DNA of 6,710 nt from Chthoniobacterales bacterium (GCA_013695925.1 JACCZO010000229.1:1-6710), one strand, 5' to 3'; counted from the first letter of the stretch, positions 1 through 6,323 are shown. Made by a program: numbers and translations. The notes: generated by a model not told the origin, from the letters alone.

Positions 1-1368
1 GAGCTGCGCTTTCTCGGTGTCATCCAGGGCGTTGAACGCGTCTCTCACATCTGCGGCTTGCCCATCATGACGCTGAATCGCCTCGTTCTTGGTAAAGGAG
101 AAACCGTCGTGCATGAGCCGGTTGCGAGCACGAAGTCCCCAGAGTGGCGCAGTCCGCATCTTGTTCGCAGTCTCGGCGAATTCCGGCGTGGGCTGGATCG
201 GTATCCCATCACCGGTTCCGATATCGTGTAAGAGGAAGTCGCTAAAGGGTCGCACGATCTTGCTGCCGAGCGCGCTTGGAACAATGAAGGCTCCTCCATT
301 TATCGGGGTGCCGGGGGCTGCCGTAACAATAGGCGAGACGTGACAAACAGCGCAGCCAATCTCTTCGAAGACCTTTTGGCCAAGACGCACGTCATCGGTA
401 ATCGGTCCTCGCGGAGGTGCCTTGGTCGAACGAATAAAAAGGGCAAAGGCCTCGACATCTGTCCCATCGTTATCGGGCTCTGGGAGCGGATCGTAACCCG
501 ACCCGAAGCCGACAAAATTGCCGCTGGAAGTATTTTCGTCGAGGAATAGCGGACTGGTGATGCCCATTTCATTCACGTAGGCATCGGCGGAAAAGGAGAC
601 GAGACTGGCGTGCTGGGATTTCCATCCAAAGCGGCCAATTCGTGCACGACCCTCGCCTTCCAGGACCGGAACCTCTGGCGCCAGGCCACGCATTTCTTCT
701 GGCTGTGCGTCCCGGATGGCAGTGAGGGTGCTATCGGAAATGCATTCGACGTAACCGTTGCCCAGAAGGTTGGTGGAGAGGCGGAAAGTTCTGGTTTCGT
801 CGAGATCATTCACATGCTCAACGATCTCGGGAGCTGTGGCACGCGATTGAATGAGCGAGCCGCCAAGCGATTCGAAAAAGGCGTCATCTTCGGTGTGGCC
901 AGTACGTTGTTCGGCGATCTGGCTTGCGCCCCCGGTCACAATGTTCTGGTGGCACTCCCGACAGCTCTGAGCGTTATAGATAGGACCAAGACCCTCATCG
1001 ATGCCTTCCACTTCTTCAAAAATGAATCGGGCATCGTTGAAAGAGGCCAGCGGATCGACGTTGTCCTCATCGATTTCTTCAAAGTCCGGTCCCTGAGTAG
1101 CGAAACCGTTGGTTCTGTTGTCAAAACCAGCGCGCGCCTCGTGTGATCGAGGCGGAGCTTCGACCTGAGTGGTAATACCTTCGATGTAAAAATATTGCGC
1201 GGGACCTTCGGGCGCAGCCGGCCCGCGAGGAGTGAATCGCTCCTGGCGGGTTTGTGCGCGGGGGGTTTGACCTTCGACTGAGGCAATGAGACCGGCTAAG
1301 CCAAGGGCGATTGCTGCTAATGCTGCGGAGATGACTATGGTTGTTTTCAAGACGCACCTACCTTTCAT
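1..1368 (-). CDS. Di-heme oxidoreductase, DHOR/DUF1111 family (C-terminus cut by window edge)
   Basis: The reverse strand is open from an ATG at 1368 to base 1 with no stop, giving 456 residues. An N-terminal hydrophobic segment (about residues 8-30, rich in A, L and I) looks like a Sec signal peptide, so the enzyme should act in the periplasm or outside the cell. Two c-type heme sites are visible: CRECH at 136-140, in the context GPIYNAQSCRECH, and CAVCH at 339-343. Other DHOR family blocks are RIGRFGWKSQHASLVSFSAD followed by MGITSPLF, then LLHDIG (379-384), RTAPLWGLR (405-413), LMHDGFS (418-424) and HDGQA (434-438). Family members are called putative thiol oxidoreductases or di-heme peroxidase-like proteins; the substrate is not established. 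The frame reaches the helix that usually closes the family, so probably only 10-20 residues are missing. The ATG overlaps the upstream stop as ATGA. An in-frame TTG at 1350 has a better ribosome site and gives a cleaner signal peptide, so the start is uncertain. Confidence 0.9.
   Translation of the reverse strand, partial: MKGRCVLKTTIVISAALAAIALGLAGLIASVEGQTPRAQTRQERFTPRGPAAPEGPAQYFYIEGITTQVEAPPRSHEARAGFDNRTNGFATQGPDFEEIDEDNVDPLASFNDARFIFEEVEGIDEGLGPIYNAQSCRECHQNIVTGGASQIAEQRTGHTEDDAFFESLGGSLIQSRATAPEIVEHVNDLDETRTFRLSTNLLGNGYVECISDSTLTAIRDAQPEEMRGLAPEVPVLEGEGRARIGRFGWKSQHASLVSFSADAYVNEMGITSPLFLDENTSSGNFVGFGSGYDPLPEPDNDGTDVEAFALFIRSTKAPPRGPITDDVRLGQKVFEEIGCAVCHVSPIVTAAPGTPINGGAFIVPSALGSKIVRPFSDFLLHDIGTGDGIPIQPTPEFAETANKMRTAPLWGLRARNRLMHDGFSFTKNEAIQRHDGQAADVRDAFNALDDTEKAQL
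1355..1365 (-). promoter_or_regulatory. Candidate ribosome binding site for a TTG start of the di-heme gene
   Basis: On the minus strand AAAGGTAGGTG ends five bases before an in-frame TTG (1350-1348), with the AGG core about six bases away. The same bases lie just inside the ATG start at 1368. Either the gene starts at the ATG by translational coupling to the upstream stop, or this purine-rich site directs initiation at TTG, giving a protein that begins MKTTIVISAALAAIALG, a more standard signal peptide. The sequence alone does not decide it. Confidence 0.4.
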
Positions 1369-2522
1369 TGTTCTGGTAAACAGGTGGGACAGAGCACAGA
1401 AACCGTCGCGGACAGCGTAAACTTGCCGCTACCATCGCCCAGGAAAACGGAAACTGTGGCGTCGGCCCGATTCGTATCAGCCAGATCCTGATGGCCATCT
1501 TTGTTAAAGTCGGCGGCAACAACGGTGTGAGGTTGGTCTCCCGCCTTCAAAGGCGTCGACGCGACCAGGTTGCCAGTTCCGTCGCCCAAGTAGAGGAGAA
1601 TGTTAACGAGAGGAAATGCAACGTCCAGGTTTCCGTCCTCGTTGAAGTCCGCCACGGCTAATTCGCCTCTCACGTCTCCTTTGGCCAGGTTCGTCGTTTG
1701 CTGAAGAACAAAGGAGCCGGTGCCGTCTCCCAGATAAGTCGAGATGTAGTTCTTGGTTTCACTGCGTGGTCCTGTTCCGCCGACCACCAGGTCCAGCTTC
1801 CCGTCGTTGTTCAGATCAGCAGCCCCCAAAGAAGCTGCGTCGGTGGTACTCAGCAGGTCGTGGAAAGCAAACGATCCTGCGCCATCGCCCAAGTAAATCT
1901 GGACGTTGGAAGAACTAGTAACCGCAAGGTCCAGATTGTTGTCGCCATCAAAATCGGCCGTGATGAGTTCGCGGTTGTTGTGAAAGCCCTCGATTTCCTC
2001 GGCCGGCACCTCGAAGCCCCCCTTGCCATCGCCGAGATAGATGAGGACAACGCCCTCGTCGGGTCCATCTACAGCCATGTCCAGTTTCCGGTCCTTGTTA
2101 AAATCCGCCACGATGACGCGATTGGGTCCGCCTTCGGCATTCACGACGGTGTCGCGCTCGCCGAACCCGCCCAAGCCATCGCCCAAATGAAGCACCACAT
2201 TGTAACCCCAGTTGTTAGCTTGGACCAAATCGAGATGGCCATCCCGGTCCATGTCGCCGATCGCCAGCCCTTTTGGAAGGGTATCGGAGGCAACATGTCC
2301 TTTCAAAGTGAACTGGCCGAGACCATCTCCCAGGAGAATAGCCACCACATCAAACCCGGTGACATTCACTGCGATGTCCAGGTTGCCATCCTCGTTCAGA
2401 TCGCCGCTCGCGAGCACTTCGGGCAGGGCCAGGGTGCCGGTGCGATGATTGGCGAACGCTGAGGGCAGAAACGCGGCGCAGAGAAGGAGACAAGCGAAGG
2501 CTGAGAGTTTATTTGTTTTCAT
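1365..2522 (-). CDS. Secreted VCBS/FG-GAP-type seven-repeat beta-propeller protein
   Basis: A 385-residue protein with a clear signal peptide (residues 1-25; hydrophobic core FACLLLCAAFLPSAFA, probable cleavage AFA|NH). The rest is a seven-fold repeat of about 45-55 residues. Each unit has an acidic loop like DxNxDGxxD (starting near 40, 89, 139, 189, 235, 291 and 337) followed by LGDGxGxF (64, 113, 163, 211, 264, 312 and 361). This is the VCBS/FG-GAP pattern, and seven units fit one complete seven-bladed propeller whose DxDxDG-like loops usually bind calcium. No catalytic residues are recognisable, so a scaffold or binding role outside the cytoplasm is inferred. The only cysteines in the mature chain are in a C-terminal CPTC (378-381). 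The gene starts 10 bases after the upstream gene's stop with no Shine-Dalgarno site, and its stop overlaps the start of the di-heme gene, so it is the middle gene of an operon. Confidence 0.88.
   Translation of the reverse strand: MKTNKLSAFACLLLCAAFLPSAFANHRTGTLALPEVLASGDLNEDGNLDIAVNVTGFDVVAILLGDGLGQFTLKGHVASDTLPKGLAIGDMDRDGHLDLVQANNWGYNVVLHLGDGLGGFGERDTVVNAEGGPNRVIVADFNKDRKLDMAVDGPDEGVVLIYLGDGKGGFEVPAEEIEGFHNNRELITADFDGDNNLDLAVTSSSNVQIYLGDGAGSFAFHDLLSTTDAASLGAADLNNDGKLDLVVGGTGPRSETKNYISTYLGDGTGSFVLQQTTNLAKGDVRGELAVADFNEDGNLDVAFPLVNILLYLGDGTGNLVASTPLKAGDQPHTVVAADFNKDGHQDLADTNRADATVSVFLGDGSGKFTLSATVSVLCPTCLPEQ
1419..2405 (-). repeat. Seven degenerate in-frame repeats encoding propeller blades
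   Basis: Seven units of about 140-165 bases each encode an acidic DxNxDG-like loop and a LGDGxGxF loop. At DNA level the LGDG part recurs on the plus strand as variants of GCCATCGCCCAAGTA (for example near 1434, 1582, 1881, 2026 and 2176). The units have diverged clearly, so this is an old protein repeat and not a recent tandem expansion. Confidence 0.75.
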
Positions 2523-2532
2523 TGGTTTTAAT

Positions 2533-4005
2533 CTATTGAATTTCTATTTGGCCGATCTGGAGATGAAACACCAGATCGCCGTCCTCTGGATCGATCAGTT
2601 CGGCGTTTTGAAAGGGCACGCCAACGACTGCTGTCGGAGTGCCGTCTCCACTGAAGTCTATTGCGTCGACAGCCAGACCAAAGCCGGCGAAGGCTTGCGG
2701 CGTTTCGCTGGTAAGAGTTTGAAACAAACTTCCGCCGGCGCCGTCGTAGATATAGGCCTGTCCTGCATTGATGAGGCCATTCACATCCTGCTCAGGCGCA
2801 CCCACGAACACATCCGGCCGCTCATCGCCGGTGACATCAGCAATGAGAGTTATAGCCGCTCCAAACTTGGAAAATTGCTGCGCTATCGGCGGGCGCAACC
2901 TGCGTAAGAGCGTGCCATCGCTGCCACGAAAGAGAAAAACTCCCCCTTGAGATCTCCTCAGGAGCGGCGCACCGACAGCAAAATCGGGAATACCATCGTT
3001 GTCGAGATCCTTACCTCCGGCCACGGCCGAGCCAAACGAGGGTAGTTTCTCATTCCTGGGGCTCAGGATGGTAAAGATAAGAGCGCCAGTCTTACCGCTA
3101 AAGACGAACGCTTCACCTCGGCCGGGCGCGCCGATGAGAGCATCCGACACCCGATCGCCGTTGACATCACCAGCGTTGGCGACGGCTGATCCGAACCGGG
3201 CATTGACCTCCGCTCCGTCCTGCTCGGGGTGGTTTAGGGTGCGAAGTAAGGCGCCGTTGGCCCCACTGTAGAGATAAGCCACCCCGACGTCGGCCAGGCC
3301 GCCCTCTTCTTCATCACCAACATCCTGGCCGGGAGCACCGACCAGCACGTCCGCCACTCCATCACGATTCACATCGCCGAGACTCACCACGGAGGTTCCG
3401 GCCCGTGCGTTTTCTTCCACCGTAGGATTATCCAGCGTCAGCAAAACAGTGTCGGTCGCGCCGCTAAAGACAAAAGTGCGCCCGACGCTGAAGACGTCTT
3501 CATCCTCTTCGATGACGGTGTGATGGGGCGTGCCCACGATCACGTCCGGAATACCGTCTCCATTCACATCGCCCGCTGGCGCCACCGACCAGCCGAACTG
3601 GCCGCCGAACTTCTGGTCCTGAACCTGTTGAAATTCCGGGTCGTTGAGCTGAGTGATGACGGCCCGGGTGGCCCCGTTGAGAACCCAAACCTTGCCTACA
3701 TTCTGAGGGTCGCCGAAGCCGAGTTCAGAAACTTCGAAATCACCATCCTGAAAGGGCGCTCCCACCGCCAGATCGGGCACTCCATCCCCATTGACATCAC
3801 CAATGTCCGCGATAGCGCGTCCAAATTGGGTGGTGGAATTTTCCGGTTCTGGGTCGAGCACGCTGGTCGCCCGCGCCGCCGCCGTGACGAAGAGGGCTAG
3901 AACCATCAGCCCTGGGATCGCCCATGGCACGGCCGCACGCGACCTGAATTTAGCCGGCGATGCGCTGACTTCGTTCCCAATTGTTTTGTTAGATTGCAAA
4001 CTCAT
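2533..4005 (-). CDS. Secreted integrin-alpha-like FG-GAP beta-propeller protein
   Basis: The start chosen is the ATG at 4005, because a strong GGGAGG lies four bases upstream; the frame stays open 35 codons further up, but without support. The product has 490 residues. A long basic N-region is followed by a hydrophobic segment (about 25-46, VPWAIPGLMVLALFVTAAARA), read as a signal peptide with probable cleavage after ARA. Seven FG-GAP repeats follow, with FG or an equivalent at 61, 137, 202 (AG), 271, 324, 381 and 442, each leading to a loop such as GDVNGDGVPD and then a VGAP-type motif. This is the architecture of integrin-alpha-like seven-bladed propellers, and the DxNxDG loops usually bind calcium. 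The mature chain has no cysteine. There is no enzymatic domain, so an adhesion, binding or scaffolding role is inferred. It is the first gene after the promoter at 4141-4169 and lies 10 bases before the second propeller gene. Confidence 0.88.
   Translation of the reverse strand: MSLQSNKTIGNEVSASPAKFRSRAAVPWAIPGLMVLALFVTAAARATSVLDPEPENSTTQFGRAIADIGDVNGDGVPDLAVGAPFQDGDFEVSELGFGDPQNVGKVWVLNGATRAVITQLNDPEFQQVQDQKFGGQFGWSVAPAGDVNGDGIPDVIVGTPHHTVIEEDEDVFSVGRTFVFSGATDTVLLTLDNPTVEENARAGTSVVSLGDVNRDGVADVLVGAPGQDVGDEEEGGLADVGVAYLYSGANGALLRTLNHPEQDGAEVNARFGSAVANAGDVNGDRVSDALIGAPGRGEAFVFSGKTGALIFTILSPRNEKLPSFGSAVAGGKDLDNDGIPDFAVGAPLLRRSQGGVFLFRGSDGTLLRRLRPPIAQQFSKFGAAITLIADVTGDERPDVFVGAPEQDVNGLINAGQAYIYDGAGGSLFQTLTSETPQAFAGFGLAVDAIDFSGDGTPTAVVGVPFQNAELIDPEDGDLVFHLQIGQIEIQ
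2608..3825 (-). repeat. Seven FG-GAP blade repeats
   Basis: Seven in-frame repeats of unequal length (about 53-76 residues) carry FG...DVNGDG...VGAP signatures. Repeats 1-3 keep a near-perfect calcium-loop pattern. Repeat 4 (DVNGDRVSD) and repeat 6 (DVTGDERPD) lose the glycine, and repeat 7 (DFSGDGTPT) loses the closing aspartate. Insertions rich in Asp and Glu lie between blades, for example around residues 165-171 and 228-235. Confidence 0.75.
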
Positions 4006-4007
4006 AA

Positions 4008-4015
4008 TTCCTCCC
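4008..4015 (-). promoter_or_regulatory. Ribosome binding site that sets the start of the FG-GAP gene
   Basis: The minus strand reads GGGAGGAATTATG, an almost perfect Shine-Dalgarno sequence close to the ATG at 4005. It is the only strong site among the complete genes here and argues for this start over the longer open frame. Confidence 0.8.
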
Positions 4016-4140
4016 GATTTCAGACAGCAGTTGTTATTTCTCATTTCCGGTTGCGCTCTGGTTGGAGACACGTGCGCACTTGGAAAGATCAGGTCTTTAC
4101 TGGGGCACAATCGCCTCTCCGCGCGCAGATTTCGCCTCCC

Positions 4141-4169
4141 GGTATAGGAAGAGGCTCATTTATTGTCAA
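4141..4169 (-). promoter_or_regulatory. Sigma70-type promoter of the propeller/di-heme operon
   Basis: On the minus strand a perfect -35 hexamer TTGACA (4169-4164) is separated by exactly 17 bases from TATACC (4146-4141), which keeps the TATA part of the -10 consensus. Transcription would start near 4134, leaving an untranslated leader of about 130 bases before the ATG at 4005. No second promoter of this quality was seen on this strand inside the operon, in keeping with a single transcript for all three genes. Confidence 0.65.
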
Positions 4170-4551
4170 GACCAAAATCATAAAATTTGTTGCGAGAGAA
4201 GTTCGCACCGCAGCTGTCCGGTCGTCGTTAGGGCGAGAAACTGCAATCTGGGAGACCGCATCCGCGGCGAGAGAGTCCCCAACGAACGAATTGGTAACTT
4301 TTTGATCCAGAAGATGAGTCCCCGACGGGGTCGCGACGACGCTAGCCGGAAGCAGAGTGAGCCGTGGGAACGATGATGGAGGAACGTTTACCTGGCAGAT
4401 TCCACTGGAACGACAATTTGCAAGGCGGTTCCGGCAGCTTGGGTTCATTCCGTTCACGCCTAACGAATCCGGTTATTTTGCCTCGGAGCGAAAAGCGGCC
4501 GGGAGTTGACAGCGCCCGCGATATGGAGAAAACGGGACGGCGCGCTTCATC
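4170..4551. other. Non-coding stretch between the divergent operon and lysC
   Basis: About 380 bases without a recognisable gene. The short open frames that cross it, on either strand, have no family resemblance and no ribosome site. A short CCCC-GAC-GGGG inverted repeat (4320-4330) and a TTGACA at 4505-4510 are visible, but the latter has no matching -10 at the right distance. I looked for a lysine riboswitch ahead of lysC and could not recognise its conserved core. The lysC promoter should lie here but I cannot place it. Confidence 0.5.
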
Positions 4552-5787
4552 ATGGGTTTGATTGTTCAAAAATACGGCGGCACCTCCGTCGGAAACGTCG
4601 ACGGCATGCGGCGGGTGGCGGAGCGTCTCCTCGCCACCAAACGCGCCGGGCATGAGGTCGTCGCAGTCGTCTCCGCGATGGCGGGGGTGACGGATAACCT
4701 GATCAAACTGGCGCGCGAAATTTCGGCGCAGCCGACCGAGCGCGAGATGGATGCGCTCCTCGCGACCGGCGAGCAGGGCGCCAGCGCGCTGATCGCGATG
4801 GCGGTGAACGCGATCGGTGGCAAGGCCGTCTCGTTGAGCGGGGCGGCCGCCGGGATCGTGACGGACGGCGTGCATACCAAGGCGAAGATTTCCCACATCT
4901 CGCCGCGGCAGATCAACGAGTTGCTGGCGGAAGATTACATCGTGGTCGTCGCCGGCTTTCAGGGGCAAAGCCGGGAGGGAGCGATCACGACGTTAGGCCG
5001 GGGCGGCTCGGATTTGACTGCGATCGCGCTCGCCGCCGCCTTGAAAGCGGACGATTGCCAAATCTTTACCGACGTCGATGGCGTGCACACCTGCGACCCG
5101 CGGGTCGTGCCCGACGCAAGCAAGATCGACGAAATTGCACACGACGAATTGCTCGAGATGGCGGGCGCCGGTTCCAAGGTGATGCAGTCGCGCGCGGTGG
5201 AGTTTGCAAAAAAATTTGGGGTCGGCTTCGAAGTCCGCTCGAGCATGAAGGACGTGCCCGGGACGCGGGCGACGGCGGAAGCGCCCAACATGGAGGACGT
5301 GGTGGTGCGGGCGGTCAGCCTCGAGCGCAACCAGGCCAAGGTGACGATCTGCGGGGTGCCGGACCGGCCGGGTTGTGCGGGGCGAATTTTTTCCGTGATC
5401 TCGGCCGCGAATGTGAGCGTCGACATGATCGCGCAAAGCGCTTCGACCACCGGGACGACCGACTTGTCGTTCACTTTGCACAAGGACGAGTTTGCCATCG
5501 CGGAAAAGCTGCTCGCCCCGCTCGTGTCAGAGATCGGCGCCGCCGCCATGACCGCGACGACGGGCGTGGCCAAGCTGAGCGTGGTGGGAATCGGGATGCG
5601 TTCGCACGCCGGCGTGGCCTCGCGGCTATTCGCCTGTCTCGGCGAAGCCGGGGTCAACATCCAGTTGATCTCGACTTCGGAAATCAAGATTGCGGTCGTG
5701 GTGGACGAGGCGGAACTAGATCGCGCCGCGCAAGTGACCCACGCCGCCTTCGGCCTGGCCACGCCGCGGTCGAGCGCGCAGCCCTAA
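4552..5787 (+). CDS. lysC: Aspartate kinase (aspartokinase), ACT-domain regulated
   Basis: Cytoplasmic enzyme that phosphorylates L-aspartate with ATP to 4-phospho-L-aspartate, the first step towards lysine (and diaminopimelate), threonine and methionine. The 411 residues match the usual size of monofunctional aspartokinases. The amino-acid kinase domain spans about 1-245, with KYGGTSV (7-13), SAMAGVTD (41-48), GRGGSDLTA (149-157), FTDVDGVHTCDPR (172-184) and the SSMKDVPGT region (230-238). Two ACT domains follow, about 264-335 (GVPDRPGCAGRIFSVI) and 343-405 (VVGIGMRSHAGVASRLFACL), the usual site of feedback inhibition by lysine and/or threonine. The start is set by the conserved GLIVQKYGGTS opening; the ribosome site is weak (GGGACGG about 11 bases upstream). 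It stands alone, divergent from the propeller operon and convergent with the next gene. An internal ATG at 5290 may produce a separate regulatory subunit. Confidence 0.97.
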   Translation: MGLIVQKYGGTSVGNVDGMRRVAERLLATKRAGHEVVAVVSAMAGVTDNLIKLAREISAQPTEREMDALLATGEQGASALIAMAVNAIGGKAVSLSGAAAGIVTDGVHTKAKISHISPRQINELLAEDYIVVVAGFQGQSREGAITTLGRGGSDLTAIALAAALKADDCQIFTDVDGVHTCDPRVVPDASKIDEIAHDELLEMAGAGSKVMQSRAVEFAKKFGVGFEVRSSMKDVPGTRATAEAPNMEDVVVRAVSLERNQAKVTICGVPDRPGCAGRIFSVISAANVSVDMIAQSASTTGTTDLSFTLHKDEFAIAEKLLAPLVSEIGAAAMTATTGVAKLSVVGIGMRSHAGVASRLFACLGEAGVNIQLISTSEIKIAVVVDEAELDRAAQVTHAAFGLATPRSSAQP

Positions 5788-5797
5788 CGAATCTGCC

Positions 5798-5813
5798 GGA
5801 AGACGAATCTTCC
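5798..5813. other. Small hairpin between convergent genes
   Basis: GGAAGA-CGAA-TCTTCC is a perfect 6-base inverted repeat with a four-base loop, 10 bases after the lysC stop and 15 bases from the end of the opposing gene. There is no T-run on either side, so it is not a canonical intrinsic terminator. It may help end or protect both transcripts, since the convergent gap is only 41 bases. Confidence 0.35.
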
Positions 5814-5828
5814 TGGTGGCGGCTCCAG

Positions 5829-6299
5829 TTACTTAACCGGTTCGACGTAGAACTCCGCGATCCGGCTGACGCGCATCTTCCAACCGAAGACGCTTTTGGT
5901 AATCGCGACTGCGGGACGATCGGCCTGGCCGCCAAATCTGTCGCCTTTGTTCGCCAGCTTCCAGCGCGTGCCGTCCTCGAGGGTGATGATGTCGCCATAG
6001 CCTGCACCATTCCAAGCCCCGTCGATCCGGCTCACGACGAGTTGCAGTCTTACCCGCGACTCGCGCATGGCGGCTTTCTTTTCCGCTTGCTCGCGGTAGC
6101 CCTGGAGCCAGGCATTGAGCTTGGCCAACTCCGCCCCGGAGAGTTTGTCGAGGCCGGCGGCCTTGAATTCGGCGGGCGTCATGGCCTGCTCGATGCCGGC
6201 GGCGGCGTCCTGGGCGCGGGCGAACGGGACCGTGCCTAACGAGAAGGCGACGAACGCGAGGACGATGAAGATGCGACGAGAGAGGATGGTGTTTTTCAT
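5829..6299 (-). CDS. Small secreted protein of unknown function
   Basis: A 156-residue protein with a signal peptide at about 1-29 (basic KNTILSRR, hydrophobic FIVLAFVAFSLG, probable cleavage ARA|QD). The mature part has two sections. A helical segment at about 40-76 carries MTPAEFKAAGLDKLSGAELAKLNAWL, a style known from small secreted hypothetical proteins of Gram-negative bacteria (quoted here as two parts: MTPAEFKAAGL, then DKLSGAELAKLNAWL). A probably beta-rich C-terminal half (85-156) contains DGTRWKL and VFGWKMRV, ending in FYVEPVK. The mature chain has no cysteine and no catalytic motif, so a binding or envelope role is only a guess. The start at 6299 is supported by the signal peptide, but no ribosome site precedes it (the upstream bases are pyrimidine-rich). 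It is convergent with lysC and lies 79 bases downstream of the acetyltransferase gene on the same strand. Confidence 0.8.
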   Translation of the reverse strand: MKNTILSRRIFIVLAFVAFSLGTVPFARAQDAAAGIEQAMTPAEFKAAGLDKLSGAELAKLNAWLQGYREQAEKKAAMRESRVRLQLVVSRIDGAWNGAGYGDIITLEDGTRWKLANKGDRFGGQADRPAVAITKSVFGWKMRVSRIAEFYVEPVK

Positions 6300-6323
6300 G
6301 AGAAGGAGAGCGGCAAGTGCCGC

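Noticed and set aside
610..1146. Plus-strand open frame opposite the di-heme gene
   Set aside because: The minus strand here encodes conserved heme and DHOR motifs without interruption, so this is an antisense shadow.
1698..2462. Plus-strand open frame opposite the VCBS propeller
   Set aside because: It mirrors the repeat units of the real gene and has no independent signal for expression.
4006..4110. N-terminal extension of the FG-GAP gene by 35 codons
   Set aside because: The strong GGGAGG site and the signal peptide position favour the ATG at 4005, and the extension has no ribosome site.
4089..4457. Minus-strand open frame of 122 codons upstream of the operon
   Set aside because: It lies across the strong promoter and leader, has no family resemblance and no ribosome site.
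4504..4537. TTGACA as a lysC promoter
   Set aside because: No -10-like hexamer occurs at 15-19 bases; the following sequence is GC-rich then AAAACGGG.
4170..4551. Lysine riboswitch upstream of lysC
   Set aside because: I could not find the conserved core motifs or a terminator/anti-terminator arrangement.
4364..4561. Plus-strand open frame of 65 codons overlapping the lysC start
   Set aside because: The translation looks random and overlaps lysC in another frame; a leader peptide is not supported.
4959..5762. Long minus-strand open frame opposite lysC
   Set aside because: It is a product of the GC-rich codons of lysC; the translation has no recognisable domain and no ribosome site.
5055..6239. 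Long plus-strand open frame across lysC and the next gene
   Set aside because: It is a frame-shifted shadow of lysC with arginine- and glycine-rich low-complexity translation; it runs through a clear aspartokinase and an opposing secreted-protein gene.
6311..6322. CGGCAAGTGCCG palindrome before the small secreted gene
   Set aside because: A short stem with an almost closed loop is expected by chance in GC-rich sequence, and no function can be assigned.
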